Shown here piece after piece: positions 43,415-55,086 of a stretch of 64,000 bases of DNA. The notes beneath the pieces were generated by a model. The model had not been told where the DNA came from. It made no database searches and worked only from the letters and a program-made list of their open reading frames with translations. This DNA is from Temnopleurus reevesii (Eukaryota > Echinodermata > Echinoidea > Temnopleuroida > Temnopleuridae): assembly GCA_036244855.1 (NCBI GenBank), contig BQKZ01000562.1, positions 82,505 to 146,504 of the forward strand, read 5' to 3'. A program made the translations under genes and the position numbers. The stretch's first letter is position 1, and each line of letters opens with the position of its first letter.

Positions 43415-44210
43415 TCGAAATTAACAGCATATGTACATTTTTGCAGAATATTGTCAAAGTAAGGTCTTATGACACCCCCACCCACCCGGATGAATACATA
43501 TTTGTTCTTTTAAGCGCAGTGTTTAACCATCTACCGTAGATCACAGTATACACATGAAACATTTTTTTAAAACCTCGAAAATTCGATAATGATAAAAAAT
43601 ATTTCAATCCAATGCTGTTGCGTGCAGATTAATCTTAGTTAAAAGTGCCCGAACACTGATTTTTTTAAGAGTCGAATTTTTGTAAGTAAGAGTCACATTA
43701 TGACAGTGATTCTAAAGATTTAGGACGGTATTTGGTCATCGTAAAATATGAATATTCTGTAAGCTCAGAATAGCATTCCTATAACACGTTTTCATCAATC
43801 TTAGCGCTCAGAATCATCATTGGATGTAGGAATGGATAAACAGCTCAGCACCCATATATGTGGCGCAGTATACAGGCTTCGACGTTTATACGAAGAGCCT
43901 AAATCATAATGGTCGCTTTATGCCACCATTCTATTCTCCATTTTAGTCGAAAAATGCGAAAATTGAAGCGTGGTAATCTTTTGCGACCTTTCCTATTCTC
44001 AAACCATTTACAGGTAGAGGACTCATGAATGGGGAGGAATTTCGATGAAAACCATTTAATTAAATATGTCATGTTCTTATAAAAGCGTTTCTGTGTCCAA
44101 GTAGCAGGACATAAATCCCCTTCCTCTTTCATAAATGTCTTTATGGCATATCTCGGGAGCTCTGATACGTTAAACAGGCTCGCTTCCATCGAGGATTGAG
44201 TGCAGTATAA

Positions 44211-44706
44211 CCCCGTTCAAACCTAGTTTTCAAAGTGGCTTCAAATAAACGAGTTTCGAAAGCTGGTTCGGAAGGCTAGCTGTATGCCCGTTCAGATTAC
44301 AGAACCGCTAACTGGATTTCAAGTCCACTTTAATTCTACTTCACGCAAATGGCTCTGTTTTTGAGACGATGGAAAAACAGCTGGGTTAGAAATTCCAGTG
44401 CGATATTTTCGCTTGTATATTGACACGTACATGTTTTTTGTTCCTGTATTGTCACTCCATATAACGCTGGCACAGCACAGCGGAATGTCTGACATTATCA
44501 GTGTGAAATTTACAACCTGATGCAGCTTTACGAGTCTCGTGCGTTCAAACCAGAGACTGAACTGATTCTGGTCACGAAAATCTACAAAATAACGAACGTA
44601 GCATTCCTAACAAGTTTGGAAGTCCACTTTCGTGACCTACCGTAAAACCAGTTTCTGTTAAACTGGTTTTCCTTAAAGTGGTTTAAATGTGTATATCTGA
44701 ATGGGG
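44211..44706. mobile_element. possible non-autonomous DNA transposon
   Basis: The terminal CCCCGTTCAAAC (44211) and the opposite GAATGGGGTG (44699) are roughly inverted. Subterminal AAAGTGG/CCACTTTAA and AAACTGGTTTT/AAACCAGTTT motifs recur in both orientations inside. No clear target duplication. Confidence 0.35.
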
Positions 44707-45808
44707 TGTTTGACGACAAACAATCAGCCCATATCCAGATTATCACGGATGCAATTGTTGATGATCCCCTAAATCTCACCAAAGAATGTCTTGGGTGACC
44801 AGTCGGGCTATATGGATAGAATTCTTTGTCCTATATCCCACTCGCCTCCGTTTTAAGGATCCGTCACACCTTGGCGTATATAGCCAGCGTCTGCAAAGCG
44901 TTCATGGAATTTAAGAGATGTTCCATAGATGAAGACATACCGACGAAAGACACTTGGCTGACGCTAATGCATAAGTATGTCGATTGTGAAGTCTTTAAAG
45001 ACCTTCAGTGGTTTAGCAAAGAAAAGAGATGATTTTTTTTAAGTTACTTATTCTGTTTCCTAAACCCAAAGACCGATTTATATTTCGAAATATTTCAAAA
45101 TATCAATTATGTCATACTCATAGGTCTCGTAGTATGGAATAACCTCACCAATTACATTATAAAAACTCCCTTTCTGTTTCATTTTCAAAATTTTGTGGGC
45201 GAAAATTTCATTTATATTCTCACTTGATGTACCTTGATCTGTTGATGGTTACATTTTAGCATTCTTGTTTATCATTATGCCTTATTTGTAAGGAAAATCA
45301 AGATTGCAATTGAAAATGTTTGTGTCAGGGTTCTAGGAGCACAGTGTTAAACACTGATGGAGTTAATGAACATTCACACGTCAGGCTAACGTTTTCCCCC
45401 ATATTTTTCGTTCCCGGAGCATCTTTCACATTTTAGTTAAAAAATTCAAAATTGTAATTGTTAATTTATGTTATATCCCTCCCCCCCCCCAGCGACAACA
45501 ATATTTAAACCACTGATGATGTCACCCTGCTAGAATAAAATATGTACGTATCAAACGTTGGTCAATCGTTTTCCTTTCCGTAATTTCCGTTCCCTGAGCG
45601 TCTTTTATATTTCATGAACACAGGAAACACGATTGCTCTAAACGTCAAGATGTGACTGAGCACTTAGCAGTTCTGAAAAAATCCTTCCTCTCTCTTTATT
45701 TATTTCTTTATTTTCTTGACATTTCAAAGGTTTTTGACAGGAGAGATGGATAAAAACACCAGTTGGGATCACGCTCCAAAGAAGGAGGAATGCAACATAG
45801 GGGTAAGG

Positions 45809-45934
45809 CCCCGGTCACATAGGACCCCGGAAGCAACACGATTCAACACGACTCGCTCTTAATTCACAGTTAACCGCCTCAGAACAACGAGTCGTGTTGA
45901 ATCGTGTTGCTTCCGGGGCCCAATGTGACCGGGG
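45809..45934. mobile_element. fold-back MITE, CCCCGGTCACATAGG family, copy 2
   Basis: Left arm CCCCGGTCACATAGGACC then CGGAAGCAACACGATTCAAC; right arm GAATCGTGTTGCTTCCGGGG then ATGTGACCGGGG. GTAAGG flanks both ends, indicating a 6-8-bp target duplication that merges with terminal Gs. Arms pair almost completely around a loop with AATTCACAGTTAACCGCC. Confidence 0.85.
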
Positions 45935-47190
45935 GTAAGGTGGTTTACCTGGCTCAATGGTTCGAGAATGAATGGGAGATGTCACCAACAGGACGATCCA
46001 TTTAAGGGGACAATGGACCGAGAATATGCCATTATTTCTTAACTTTCTTTACTTTACTATCTGTTAATTATTATGTATGTACATTAGAAATTTACAAATT
46101 ATTCAAGCGAGAGTATCAGATTTGTAAAAGAATTGTTGATTGATTAATTAATTGTTTGCTTAATGATTTATATTTCATTAATACACAAAATGTGAAAAGA
46201 ATTAAACAAATTGAACAACAAGATGATTACAAAATACATATACATGACAATTCTTCATCAAATAAAATGTGTTATATGAACGACCGACTTTTGCCTTAAC
46301 GAAATAGAGGGGCATGCAAAAAAGAAATGCTTGCAGGACGCATGCCCCTGAAACAAATTACATTAAAAGAAAAAAAAAGCAAAATCAATAAAAAAAAAAA
46401 AAAGCATAGAACAAGATTATGACAATGACAGACCAAAGGAAAATAAACGGCAAATAAACTGCCAAAACAACGAATTAAAAAAAGATTATTGCCGTGGCAC
46501 AGAACTGTTTTCATAATTATGGAAGAATCGTATTGCCCTGTTAGTCAATTTTCTTTCCCCATAGTTTTTGCTCTTTGTATAGGAAAAATTGCCAAAGTGC
46601 CAATATGAATACGTAAATGAGATATCAATAAATAAAGCTTAATTTTGAGAAAACTACACTTCAAGAAAGTATTCAAGGTTTCCTTGGTAAAATTGGGGAT
46701 TTTTTTTCCATCAGAAAACATTCAAATGTAACAATTTCAAAATGTTAACAAGATTATTCGTGCCAGCAGAATGGTTGCCCAAGCATTCCCCGACAAAGCA
46801 ACACACAGTGCAGGCAATGTTGATTATAGGTTAATGAGTACCTATATATGATTTAATACGAGCAGGTAATGCTTTGATAACTTTTATACAAATTAAACCT
46901 TAATATTGTACACAAATGTACTATACGTTTGAAAGCGATTGAAATAACCATGGCAACCAGGTGAGTTGACCTCTTCTCGGAACTTTTTTTTTCAGGGGAT
47001 CAAAATAGTTGGCAGGTGCGTAATAATAGCGCCATAAAAGTATTGTTTCTGTATCCTGTTACCAAACACACTTCGATTCATTTGGAGTTCTAATACCCTG
47101 AAACTAGGCTAATATGGAAGTTCGTCGACCTAATCCGAGGATAATCTCTTAAATCCATTTCCCTCTTTTTTCAACCTTTTGGAGACTTAA

Positions 47191-47318
47191 GCCCCGGTCA
47201 CATAGGACCCCAGAAGCAACACGATTCACCCCGACTCTTTGTTAATTCACAGTTAACTGCCTCAGAACAACGAGTCGGGGTGAATCGTGTTGCTTCCGGG
47301 GTCCTATGTGACCGGGGC
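47191..47318. mobile_element. fold-back MITE, CCCCGGTCACATAGG family, copy 3
   Basis: Same arms and loop as the copy at 45809, but where that copy has CAACACGACTC paired with GAGTCGTGTTG, this copy has CACCCCGACTC paired with GAGTCGGGGTG. Both arms changed together and the stem stays perfect there. Confidence 0.85.
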
Positions 47319-48782
47319 TTTATAAAATGTGTTTGTTTGTTTCCGATGTTAGTTCATGCAGCTATGCGATGAAGCGGAGCGGGTGACTGTATAATACTGA
47401 GAATGTGTGACATCAACGTGTTAGCCAAGCACGACTAGGTAAATCGGCCGAACCAACTTCGGGAACATTCAGGAATTGCCCCCCTTCCATGGGGTCGTGT
47501 CAGAACAAGAATTGAATAAAATAATATCACCACTGCCACTTAATAAAAAAATGATGCCCTCAATAGTTGCCCCCCCCAAAAAAAAAACCCCGATGTTTTC
47601 CAACAAAATATTGTGTCCCATGAAAGCACAATTATGCCCCTTATAACAAATTTCCTCCCCCCCCCCCCGAAAAAAAGAGAAAAACATAAGGGATACTGTT
47701 TTTACCAAATAGATTTGAAACATTTTTTTTTAATTTAGGGTAATGGTTACCTCTGTCATAGATGGATTTAGGATTTAGATACGTCTGAATATAATAAAAT
47801 TAGAGTATTGTATTATCCAAATTGGAAAGTATGTAAAACAGACAGGCGAAATTAGTGTCTTCACATTTGCGTTTTATCTTTGTATTTGCAGTACACTTAG
47901 AATCATACAACAAATGGTAAGGAAAGATAGACATGTGTTTTCAAAATATTTTTTTTTTCTAATCAGCAATAATGTTAAAAAGAAATATTTATTAGGCTCG
48001 TACATTAGTGTAAGGAGGTCGTTGATGGCAGTGTATTTTTTAACAATGGAATTCACCACCCAGTGCCGAGGTAAGGACGATCTATTTTCTTCTTATTACT
48101 ATTTCTTGAAATTGACGTTATTTTGTGAAAATTGGTAAGTAAAGTAAAGGGAATACTCTAGAATCCGTGATTATGTTAACAGATTTGAAAGCTGTGCCTG
48201 ATTCGAAGCATAATTTCAGCGATAAAGTTGGTATGTTTTTTTGAAAAGAGTGTAGTTGAAAAATGTACATACACGTATGTATACAGAGCAGTCTATGTGT
48301 GGTCGTGTGTGTACGTATGGGTGCATGCACGGTTCATAGAACCTTGTACGAGGTATCCCTTTGTTACCCTTTGTCAACAGCAGCGTCCCGAAATAATTGA
48401 ATACGTAATGCGTTTTGTATATGAGGGATTGCGTTATTTCTGGATGTAATATGGATATTAAAATGCTAAAAAAGAAATTCCATTCAGATGTCTAATGTTA
48501 CGGTTTGGGCACTTACAGCAAAACTGTGCTTTGAAATATTTCAAGGTTGTACATTTTCATCCCTATAGGTAATCCATGTAATTTTACTGAAATAGTGACA
48601 ATTTGCATTTGATTTTGTTGTATTGAATCACGTATGTAAATTGTTCCGCTCTTTTGTAAGCTGTTTGTAATTCATTGATTTTTTGCCCCGCTTTCCTGTT
48701 CCTTCTGCGAGGGCCCCTAGAAGGCGAATAAGGGCAATTTCACTCGGCTTTGTCATGTCTAATACGCAAAAATACGCCAAAA

Positions 48783-48850
48783 AACTCGAACCCATGCCGC
48801 TGGATGTGTAGACTGATGCTCTATACCGACACTGGGGCGTTATCACCCGA
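48783..48850 (-). mobile_element. tRNA-like SINE fragment
   Basis: On the minus strand: CCAGTGTCGGTATAGAGC (A-box region) and GGGTTCGAG (B box, about 48785-48793). No closed cloverleaf. Confidence 0.45.
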
Positions 48851-49365
48851 ACTATAGGTGAATCAGACAATTTAATCGTGAGTACAACATTATTAAATTA
48901 TCTGTGTCATGCATTTCAGTTTAAAACATTGCAGACATATGAACTACCCCAAAATAACCCCAAAGAAGCCAAAGTAGCCCAAATGGGTTGACAAATAGCC
49001 AAAGTATGGAAATCAACCATTAACCAATGTTTTGCAAATATCTATGGCTTCCCCCTCCTAGATTAATCTTATAAATGTATTTTATATGATTTTCTGTGAT
49101 TTTTTTAAAAATTTAGTGGGGAAGGGGGGGGGGGGACATAAAGAAGTCTTACCCCAGGTGTAAATAGCAATGGCGTTAATAGACCCGGGTTAAGATCAAC
49201 CTTGCTATCATAATACGAGCCATAATATGTGCCAAAGATACTATTTGTTTCATACGTACTGAATTTTACGTGATTTTACAAAAAGTTTTTCAGACATTCA
49301 CATTTTTTCGTGCACAAAACAAAGCATTCTTGGGGGATGTTCTTTTATTTGTCACGGGTGTTTAA

Positions 49366-49875
49366 CCCATAAACTGCTGCGGGCCACTTTTGTGGCCCGA
49401 GAACTTGAAACTGCCATACCACAAATATGTGTGCATGACAAAAGGATATAGAACTATTGTGTATGAACCACTTTCTCAAACATCCATTTGATATTAGTTG
49501 TCAAAAGTCATTCATGACTCTGGGCTGAAAAGAATTCTTCCAAACTTCAGTAGCATTATATACACAATGGACATATGTTATGACCTGTGTCGAATTCTTT
49601 CCTAGCTCATTATTGATATACACAGAGCTTTAGTACAGGGCTTTGATTTTCACTTTGATTTGACTCCTAATTACATATTCAAAGCATTGTTTTAGGAAAG
49701 ATCATTTACTAAAAAAATGTAATACCTTTTGCCATGATATAGTAAATTATGTGAGAATAAGTTGTGTAAATTCCAGCATCATACCACTAACATTTATAAC
49801 ATAAATAAGGTTAAAGTAACCTAATGTTTTGTGTGGAATTTATTGCATCAGGAAAAGTGTTCAGCAGTTTATGGG
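49366..49875. mobile_element. piggyBac-like MITE, 510 bp, TTAA target site
   Basis: Starts CCCATAAACTGCTG and ends CAGCAGTTTATGGG, perfect inverted repeats. TTAA is directly adjacent on both sides (49362-49365 and 49876-49879). TTAA duplication plus CCC-starting ends is the hallmark of piggyBac elements. Next to the left terminus is a hairpin, GGGCCACTTTTGTGGCCC. There is no transposase coding sequence inside. Confidence 0.8.
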
Positions 49876-51138
49876 TTAAAGTCTACCTTCCCCTACCTTA
49901 CCCCACCTTACCCCGGCACCGAGTTACACTACTAACATCACATACGAGCATTTGTCCTTCAATAATTGTATCATTCATCTGGGGTATGAGAAAAGAGGTC
50001 TATATTTTGGTTTAACCCCACCTCATAGATCTGTCTCCAATATTTCAAACACAATATACATCCGACCCTCTTGCCCCCCCCCCCCCCCATCCGAAAAAAG
50101 GAGCTTAATAAAATGAATAAAATGATCTAAAAGAAAATATAAGTGAAATAAATACAATATATTTGCATTGATTCTGGTCGAATTACTAAGAATTTAGTTC
50201 ATTTAAGACTTTATTTCTACAATTAAGCATTCAAAAACATTGCTTCTTCCAAACAATTTGCTTATAAAGATAATCATTCTTCTTCTGAAAATGAGTTATG
50301 GTACATACAATAAAGAAATATGTACAACCAATCGTTATACATTTAGATGAAAACAGAAAATGGATAACTAATAATCCAGTTTACAGATTCAATAATTCAG
50401 TTTATAGATCAGAGTGAAATATTACCTATAAATAATATATTCATGTATGTTACAAAATGTAACTAAATGTAGGTATGTATGGAATGTAGTACGTGAGGTG
50501 GTTCTGACGGGTGAGAAGAAAAAAATATTGAAATTGAAAGTGATGCTTTCCATTCAAGATGAGGTCAAGAGTTTTAAGAGAGCTCTTAACAGCGGGTGTC
50601 TTGAAATCAAATACTTCATCTCGAAATCTGATGTTGGTTTTATTCCTGGGTAATAGATCTCTAGAGAGCATGTTAAAATATTCTCATTTTTAGGAAGAAA
50701 ATGATATGATATCTTTGGTAGGGCTAGAGTAATTGCATTTTCGGTGAAACATGAAGGATGTAGTTTACACGATGGGATGAGAGGATGGATGCATGATTGG
50801 TAATTAGAACCAACAGATGACTTGCACCCCCCCCCCAAAAAAAAATAGGAGAGTGACAACAAACACAATTAAACAAACAAACAAGTAAACAAAATATCGT
50901 ATGCATGAATAAGTAAATATATTGATAGGTAGATAGATGAATAGAACATTATAAAAAATGAACGAATATATCGATATGATTGATAAATAAACAATAAATG
51001 AAAATTAAAATTAATAGATAAATCGATTGATAATTGGGCAGCACCAAAATTGTGTCAAAACAACACTGGCAATGAAATGAATCGATTCCAATGATAATAC
51101 AGCTAATATATCCCGGTATTAATTACTTGATGGTTTTA

Positions 51139-52157
51139 ACGGGGTAAGCTTGCTATTCATAAGGACTGCTATTCATAAGGATCAATGACTCATAAGGACC
51201 GCTATTCATAACATGTAAATTCCTATACCCGAAGGGTCGCTATTCANNNNNNNNNNNNNNNNNNNNNNNNNNNNNNNNNNNNNNNNNNNNNNNNNNNNNN
51301 NNNNNNNNNNNNNNNNNNNNNNNNNNNNNNNNNNNNNNNNNNNNNNNNNNNNNNNNNNNNNNNNNNNNNNNNNNNNNNNNNNNNNNNNNNNNNNNNNNNN
51401 NNNNNNNNNNNNNNNNNNNNNNNNNNNNNNNNNNNNNNNNNNNNNNNNNNNNNNNNNNNNNNNNNNNNNNNNNNNNNNNNNNNNNNNNNNNNNNNNNNNN
51501 NNNNNNNNNNNNNNNNNNNNNNNNNNNNNNNNNNNNNNNNNNNNNNNNNNNNNNNNNNNNNNNNNNNNNNNNNNNNNNNNNNNNNNNNNNNNNNNNNNNN
51601 NNNNNNNNNNNNNNNNNNNNNNNNNNNNNNNNNNNNNNNNNNNNNNNNNNNNNNNNNNNNNNNNNNNNNNNNNNNNNNNNNNNNNNNNNNNNNNNNNNNN
51701 NNNNNNNNNNNNNNNNNNNNNNNNNNNNNNNNNNNNNNNNNNNNNNNNNNNNNNNNNNNNNNNNNNNNNNNNNNNNNNNNNNNNNNNNNNNNNNNNNNNN
51801 NNNNNNNNNNNNNNNNGACCCCATTTTCTGATTATGAATAGCGACCCTCTTCTCTGATTATGATTAGTGACCCTTATGAATATTGATTCTTATGAATAAC
51901 GACCCTCTTCTTCAATTGGGAATAGCAACCCTTATGAATAATGACCTTTATGAATAGCGACCCTAATTTGGTATTATGAATAGCGACCCTTTTTCCGTAT
52001 TATGAATAGTAACCCTTATGAGTTATTATGAATGGCGATCCTTATGAACAATGGCCCTTATGAATAGCGACCCTTATGAATTATTATTGATAGCGGTCCT
52101 TATGAATAATTTTTCGTTATGAATAGCGGTCCTTGTGAATAGCGAGCGGACCCCGTT
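51139..52157. mobile_element. Foldback (TU/FB-like) element with repetitive arms around a gap
   Basis: The outer ends AACGGGGT (51139) and ACCCCGTT (52150-52157) are inverted. Inside, the left arm has repeats of GCTATTCATAAGGAC and the right arm repeats of the complement (CCTTATGAATAGCGACC), more than a dozen degenerate units. Inverted arms made of short tandem repeats define Foldback elements such as sea urchin TU and Drosophila FB. The centre is missing (N gap 51247-51816). Confidence 0.75.
51247..51816. other. assembly gap (570 N) inside the Foldback element
   Basis: Run of N. Sequence on both sides is inverted tandem repeat, which explains the failure to assemble. Confidence 1.
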
Positions 52158-54615
52158 TTAACAATATGCGCTCTGGATTATGTTTAACACTCCGGTTTTT
52201 GCGATGGGTTTAAAAATAATAAAGAATAAACAATCAGTATGATTAGATCAATTAAATTGTACAGATAGCCAGTAAAATAATATCTACACTTCAAAAAGTA
52301 GAAGGGGTGAATGGGGTCCCTTGCCGCCCCCCCCCGCCAAGATGTAAACATTAGTACAGGAATTAGCAGGAATGTTCAAGTTTGTTAGGGACGGTTGTAA
52401 CCTTCAAGGAAAGTATCACATGCGGATTTTGAAATACTTCAAGAATATTTGGCCTAGAATTATACTTGCATATCAATAGATACACAAACTTTGCATTTTT
52501 CAAACATTTGACTTTACGGAAGGCTTTATCTAGGTACTTGTTCGATTACTCCTTATTCACACAATGCAGTTTTGTTTAAGTTATGAGTACTTATAACGTG
52601 ACTGCTTTATCCACATTGTGGAGAACCAGAGATAGATGCTAAATTTGACCCCGGGAATTTGACTCCTTTTGTAGTTGAATGAACTTCAATTCATAAAACA
52701 AAGTGGAGTTCTCTACAAATAGAATTGGCCACGATGTGTATGAAATTAAAGCTAAAAACTCTCTGAAAATCCTGATATGTTTTTATTGTGGTCGTCATGA
52801 CCATTTTCATCATCCTTACATTATCATCAGGAGCCCATCCAGGAATGGGGAGAGAGCATACAATATCATTAGCTGAAATGCCCTCTTCTCGGAGATTTTG
52901 ACTCCATTTGGTCCTAAAATTTTGCACTACTAACTCTGACCTGCGAGGGTTGGCCTCGAGCTACATAGACCCTCTCCCCCTTGCGCATTATCATCAAGTA
53001 ACAGCTTTACCCCTTATCGTTCTCCTTGTCGCCCTGCTCATCACCTTCCAACACCACCATCCCTATCAACGCAAGGCTTTCTTTCCAAAAGTATCTTTTT
53101 AAAATTCTTTATACTACCTGACTACACTTATTCTTTTCTTATTTCCTCGGATGATTTTTTTTGTTGATGTCATGCATCCAAATATCGTTTCATCGTTCCA
53201 GCTGATACGATACGATATGATAGAACCAGAACAAAAGGAGAGGTTGTACACTGCCAATGTCTGCACGTAATAACAGAATAATGGGGGCTACAACCCCAGA
53301 CATCGGGTCTGTAGTCCCTAGTGGAGATGGCACGTGGGGTGTGCAGGGGGCGATCGCCCTAATAAATATTGTTTGGGACAGTGCCTTGTAAAAATGTTGT
53401 AATTGATCATTTCTTTTCTGTAGTCCCCAACTTAAACATGCTGCTTACGCCTCTGCTGCTATAGATTTGTAAACCATTTTAAATATAAACTATTATATGG
53501 GAATATCGTCCATTATCGCTCAGGGAGGCATACAAATTGGCAAAATTCCTCAGAACCCGAACTTTACAACAACAATATTGGACTCATTTTTTTTCAATGA
53601 CGTGACAAAGACGGGGTTGTGCCCGTTCTTTTCACTTCAGTCCCGGGTATAGATATAAAAGTTAGTTTCGCACTTTATTTGATCCCATATCCATCATAGA
53701 GGCATTAGCCTCGATTGCGTCTCTCCCCTTGGACGTTTTTCCAGAGAATAGTTGTTTGTAGAAGAAAATCGGATGGAACAAGTTCAATCCCTGGACTAGC
53801 CCGACTGATCCGCTCCGGCACCAGCGGATTTTCCGTTCTGTTCTCTCCGGAACGCCCGGCATGTTTTTATGTTTGACATACCACCTGAGTAGCTGAGATC
53901 CGAGCTGTCATCGCATTAGCACCATTAGTTTTTGATGGTTGCGATTCAGAAAATTTAGGGCAAACCTTTCATCTTCGATTATTCTTTTGGACTTTTGACT
54001 TTGGCCGGAAACCAAATGACATCGGTATTCAACTAGCTCTTGCTTTAAGGATGGGCAGGCGTGAATATAGAATAAACTTCTTAAAACCCTATAGCCCGGG
54101 GGGGGGGCACTTTTGCCCCCCCCCCCATCAACACTTCTTCGAACGCGTCACCGCATTTCCCTCGTTTTGCCCAGTTGTGTATCTTTTCAAGCCTTGTGCA
54201 ACTTTAACGAACATATTCGCGACGATTGTCTCAATGGTTCCGAAATTAAAAGGAAAAATCCGTCAGGCCCTTAACGACCCCCCCCCCCCCCCCAATATAA
54301 CATGTGTGATTTTATGAAGAAAAAAAAACAATACAAACTACGGGCTTGACGTTGTCTTTGCTTTCATGAAGTGATAGTAGCCAAAGAATAATGTTGCACG
54401 AAACAGTTTTATTGAAATTTATTGAAGTGTGCTCCTCTTGTGTATATTAGAATTAACACTAGCGAGGTTACGCACCGTCAACACAAATCGCTGATCAATA
54501 CCATTTTCGACCCGTTTAGGTCGGCTTCGCTGGTTGCCAGTGACAACAGCGGCGAAGAGCAGAATTCTACAACGGTCTTTGCTCAATCCCACGTCCGACT
54601 TAGATGCAGGAACGT
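52158..54615. other. intergenic, nothing recognised
   Basis: Mixed AT-rich sequence with C-homopolymers at about 52326, 54110 and 54281. No exon or RNA gene was supported. Confidence 0.45.
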
Positions 54616-54661
54616 AGCCAATCAGATGCGGCCAAGCGTATCACATGCCTATTATGCAAAT
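54616..54661. promoter_or_regulatory. CCAAT box and perfect POU octamer 28 bp apart
   Basis: AGCCAATCAG (54616-54625) and ATGCAAAT (54654-54661) lie in a GC-richer block (about 54430-54800). CCAAT plus octamer is typical of sea urchin histone H2B and some snRNA promoters, but no such gene follows within view, so this is only a candidate element. Confidence 0.3.
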
Positions 54662-54889
54662 CTTTGGATTTCGGCGTGAAAGCTCGATTCCTGACGGCAC
54701 ACTCATACTGCCGTTGACCGAGTAGCGTAACAGAAGCTAAGAGCAACGGAGGGAATAAGGACGGGTTATCAAGAACGCAGGAATCTGACGAATTCTCCCA
54801 TCGTTGAGCCGCTCTGTTGTCGAGCGTAAACTCGGTACTTATTTAACGTGAGAGGTTGTCCGTTGAATACGCGGATTCACTGATGGCGC

Positions 54890-55086
54890 AAAATGTGTGC
54901 ATACCTCTAAAACAATACTTGTTCTTGACATCCCTAAAGCTTGCCCGAGGCTTGCCAGACATAGCAACAAGCAATGTATGCAAATTGGATTCCAAGTATT
55001 GTAGTCCAATTATTACCAAACGGTTTAAGGAATACGTAACTATTATGTTCGTTGGCAAGAAACGCACATAAATTTGAATATAATCC
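54890..55086 (+). repeat. dispersed repeat R1, copy 3
   Basis: Best preserved copy: AAGCTTGCCCGAGGCTTGCC, AGACATAGCAACAAG, GCAAATTGGATTCCAAGTA, ACGGTTTAAGGAATACG, then TTCGTTGGCAAGAAACG and TTTGAATATAATC. Confidence 0.65.

Noticed and set aside
44826..45032. 68-aa ORF with plausible codon use
   Set aside because: No recognisable family, no splice sites in phase and no repeat copy; not enough to call a gene.
51240..51824. ORF across the second gap
   Set aside because: Composed of N codons within a repeat.
51139..52157. CRISPR-like array
   Set aside because: The short repeats are degenerate, have no regular unique spacers and are inverted about the centre in a eukaryotic genome.
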